Of a DNA stretch of 21,564 nucleotides, positions 21,546 through 21,564 are shown piece after piece. The stretch lies in the NCBI GenBank assembly GCA_036379295.1, contig DASVGY010000052.1, forward strand, positions 1 through 21,564, read 5' to 3'. The position numbers and the translations under genes were made by a program. Origin of the DNA: Pseudopedobacter sp036379295. GTDB lineage: Bacteria; Bacteroidota; Bacteroidia; Sphingobacteriales; Sphingobacteriaceae. The notes below the pieces were generated by a model. That model did no database searches and was not told the DNA's origin. It saw nothing but the letters and a program-made list of their open reading frames with translations. The stretch's first letter is position 1, and every line of letters begins with the position of its first letter.

Positions 21546-21564
21546 TTTCTGAATTGGTTTTTGT

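Noticed and set aside
1..21564. CRISPR array, tRNA, rRNA, transposase, prophage or defence system
   Set aside because: No regularly spaced direct repeats, cloverleaf ends or matching protein motifs were seen on either strand.

Overview
The window reads as chromosomal housekeeping DNA from a member of the Bacteroidota, most likely a Pedobacter-like member of the Sphingobacteriaceae. Reasons: AT-rich DNA; TAnnTTTG-type -7 promoter motifs with almost no Shine-Dalgarno sequences; lipoproteins with Cys-Lys-Lys after the lipobox; the pyrG-yidC pair; and MutS, ThrRS and IF3 sequences of the type I know from that group. The assignment comes from pattern recognition, not from a search.

Layout. Bases 1-715 (minus strand) carry a response regulator and the start of a second receiver-like protein that runs off the left edge. 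Bases 1164-4581 (minus) hold pyrG-yidC, closed by a clear terminator. Bases 4859-6182 (plus) are accessory: an acidic protein of unknown function, a lipocalin-like lipoprotein and a decayed DUF1398-type gene. ribE (minus, TTG start) and a GAF-histidine kinase (plus) diverge from an AT-rich spacer. Next come mutS and an NlpC/P60 lipoprotein, one base apart; a 40-residue membrane protein; and a compact run of DnaQ-like exonuclease, aldose-epimerase-like protein and Cys-rich lipoprotein. The translation block thrS-infC-rpmI-rplT follows, with its own promoter, a leader hairpin and a strong terminator. The right part has a GNAT acetyltransferase (minus), two diverged copies of an intergenic repeat in opposite orientation, a decayed uraH (5-hydroxyisourate hydrolase) and a complete mitochondrial-type aconitase (minus) ending in a strong terminator.

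How the genes work together. thrS-infC-rpmI-rplT is a classic translation operon. pyrG-yidC is translated from one message, with CTP synthesis upstream of membrane-protein insertion. The lipoproteins and YidC serve the envelope. The regulators at 1-715 and 7219-8463 are signalling proteins without visible partners here.

The most interesting signals are regulatory or evolutionary, not a new system. infC appears to start at an AUU codon behind a rare strong Shine-Dalgarno. The thrS leader hairpin shows a tRNA-Thr-like UUGUA loop. A two-copy interspersed repeat and two gene remnants complete the list. I saw no CRISPR array, transposase, phage gene, rRNA, tRNA or defence cluster.
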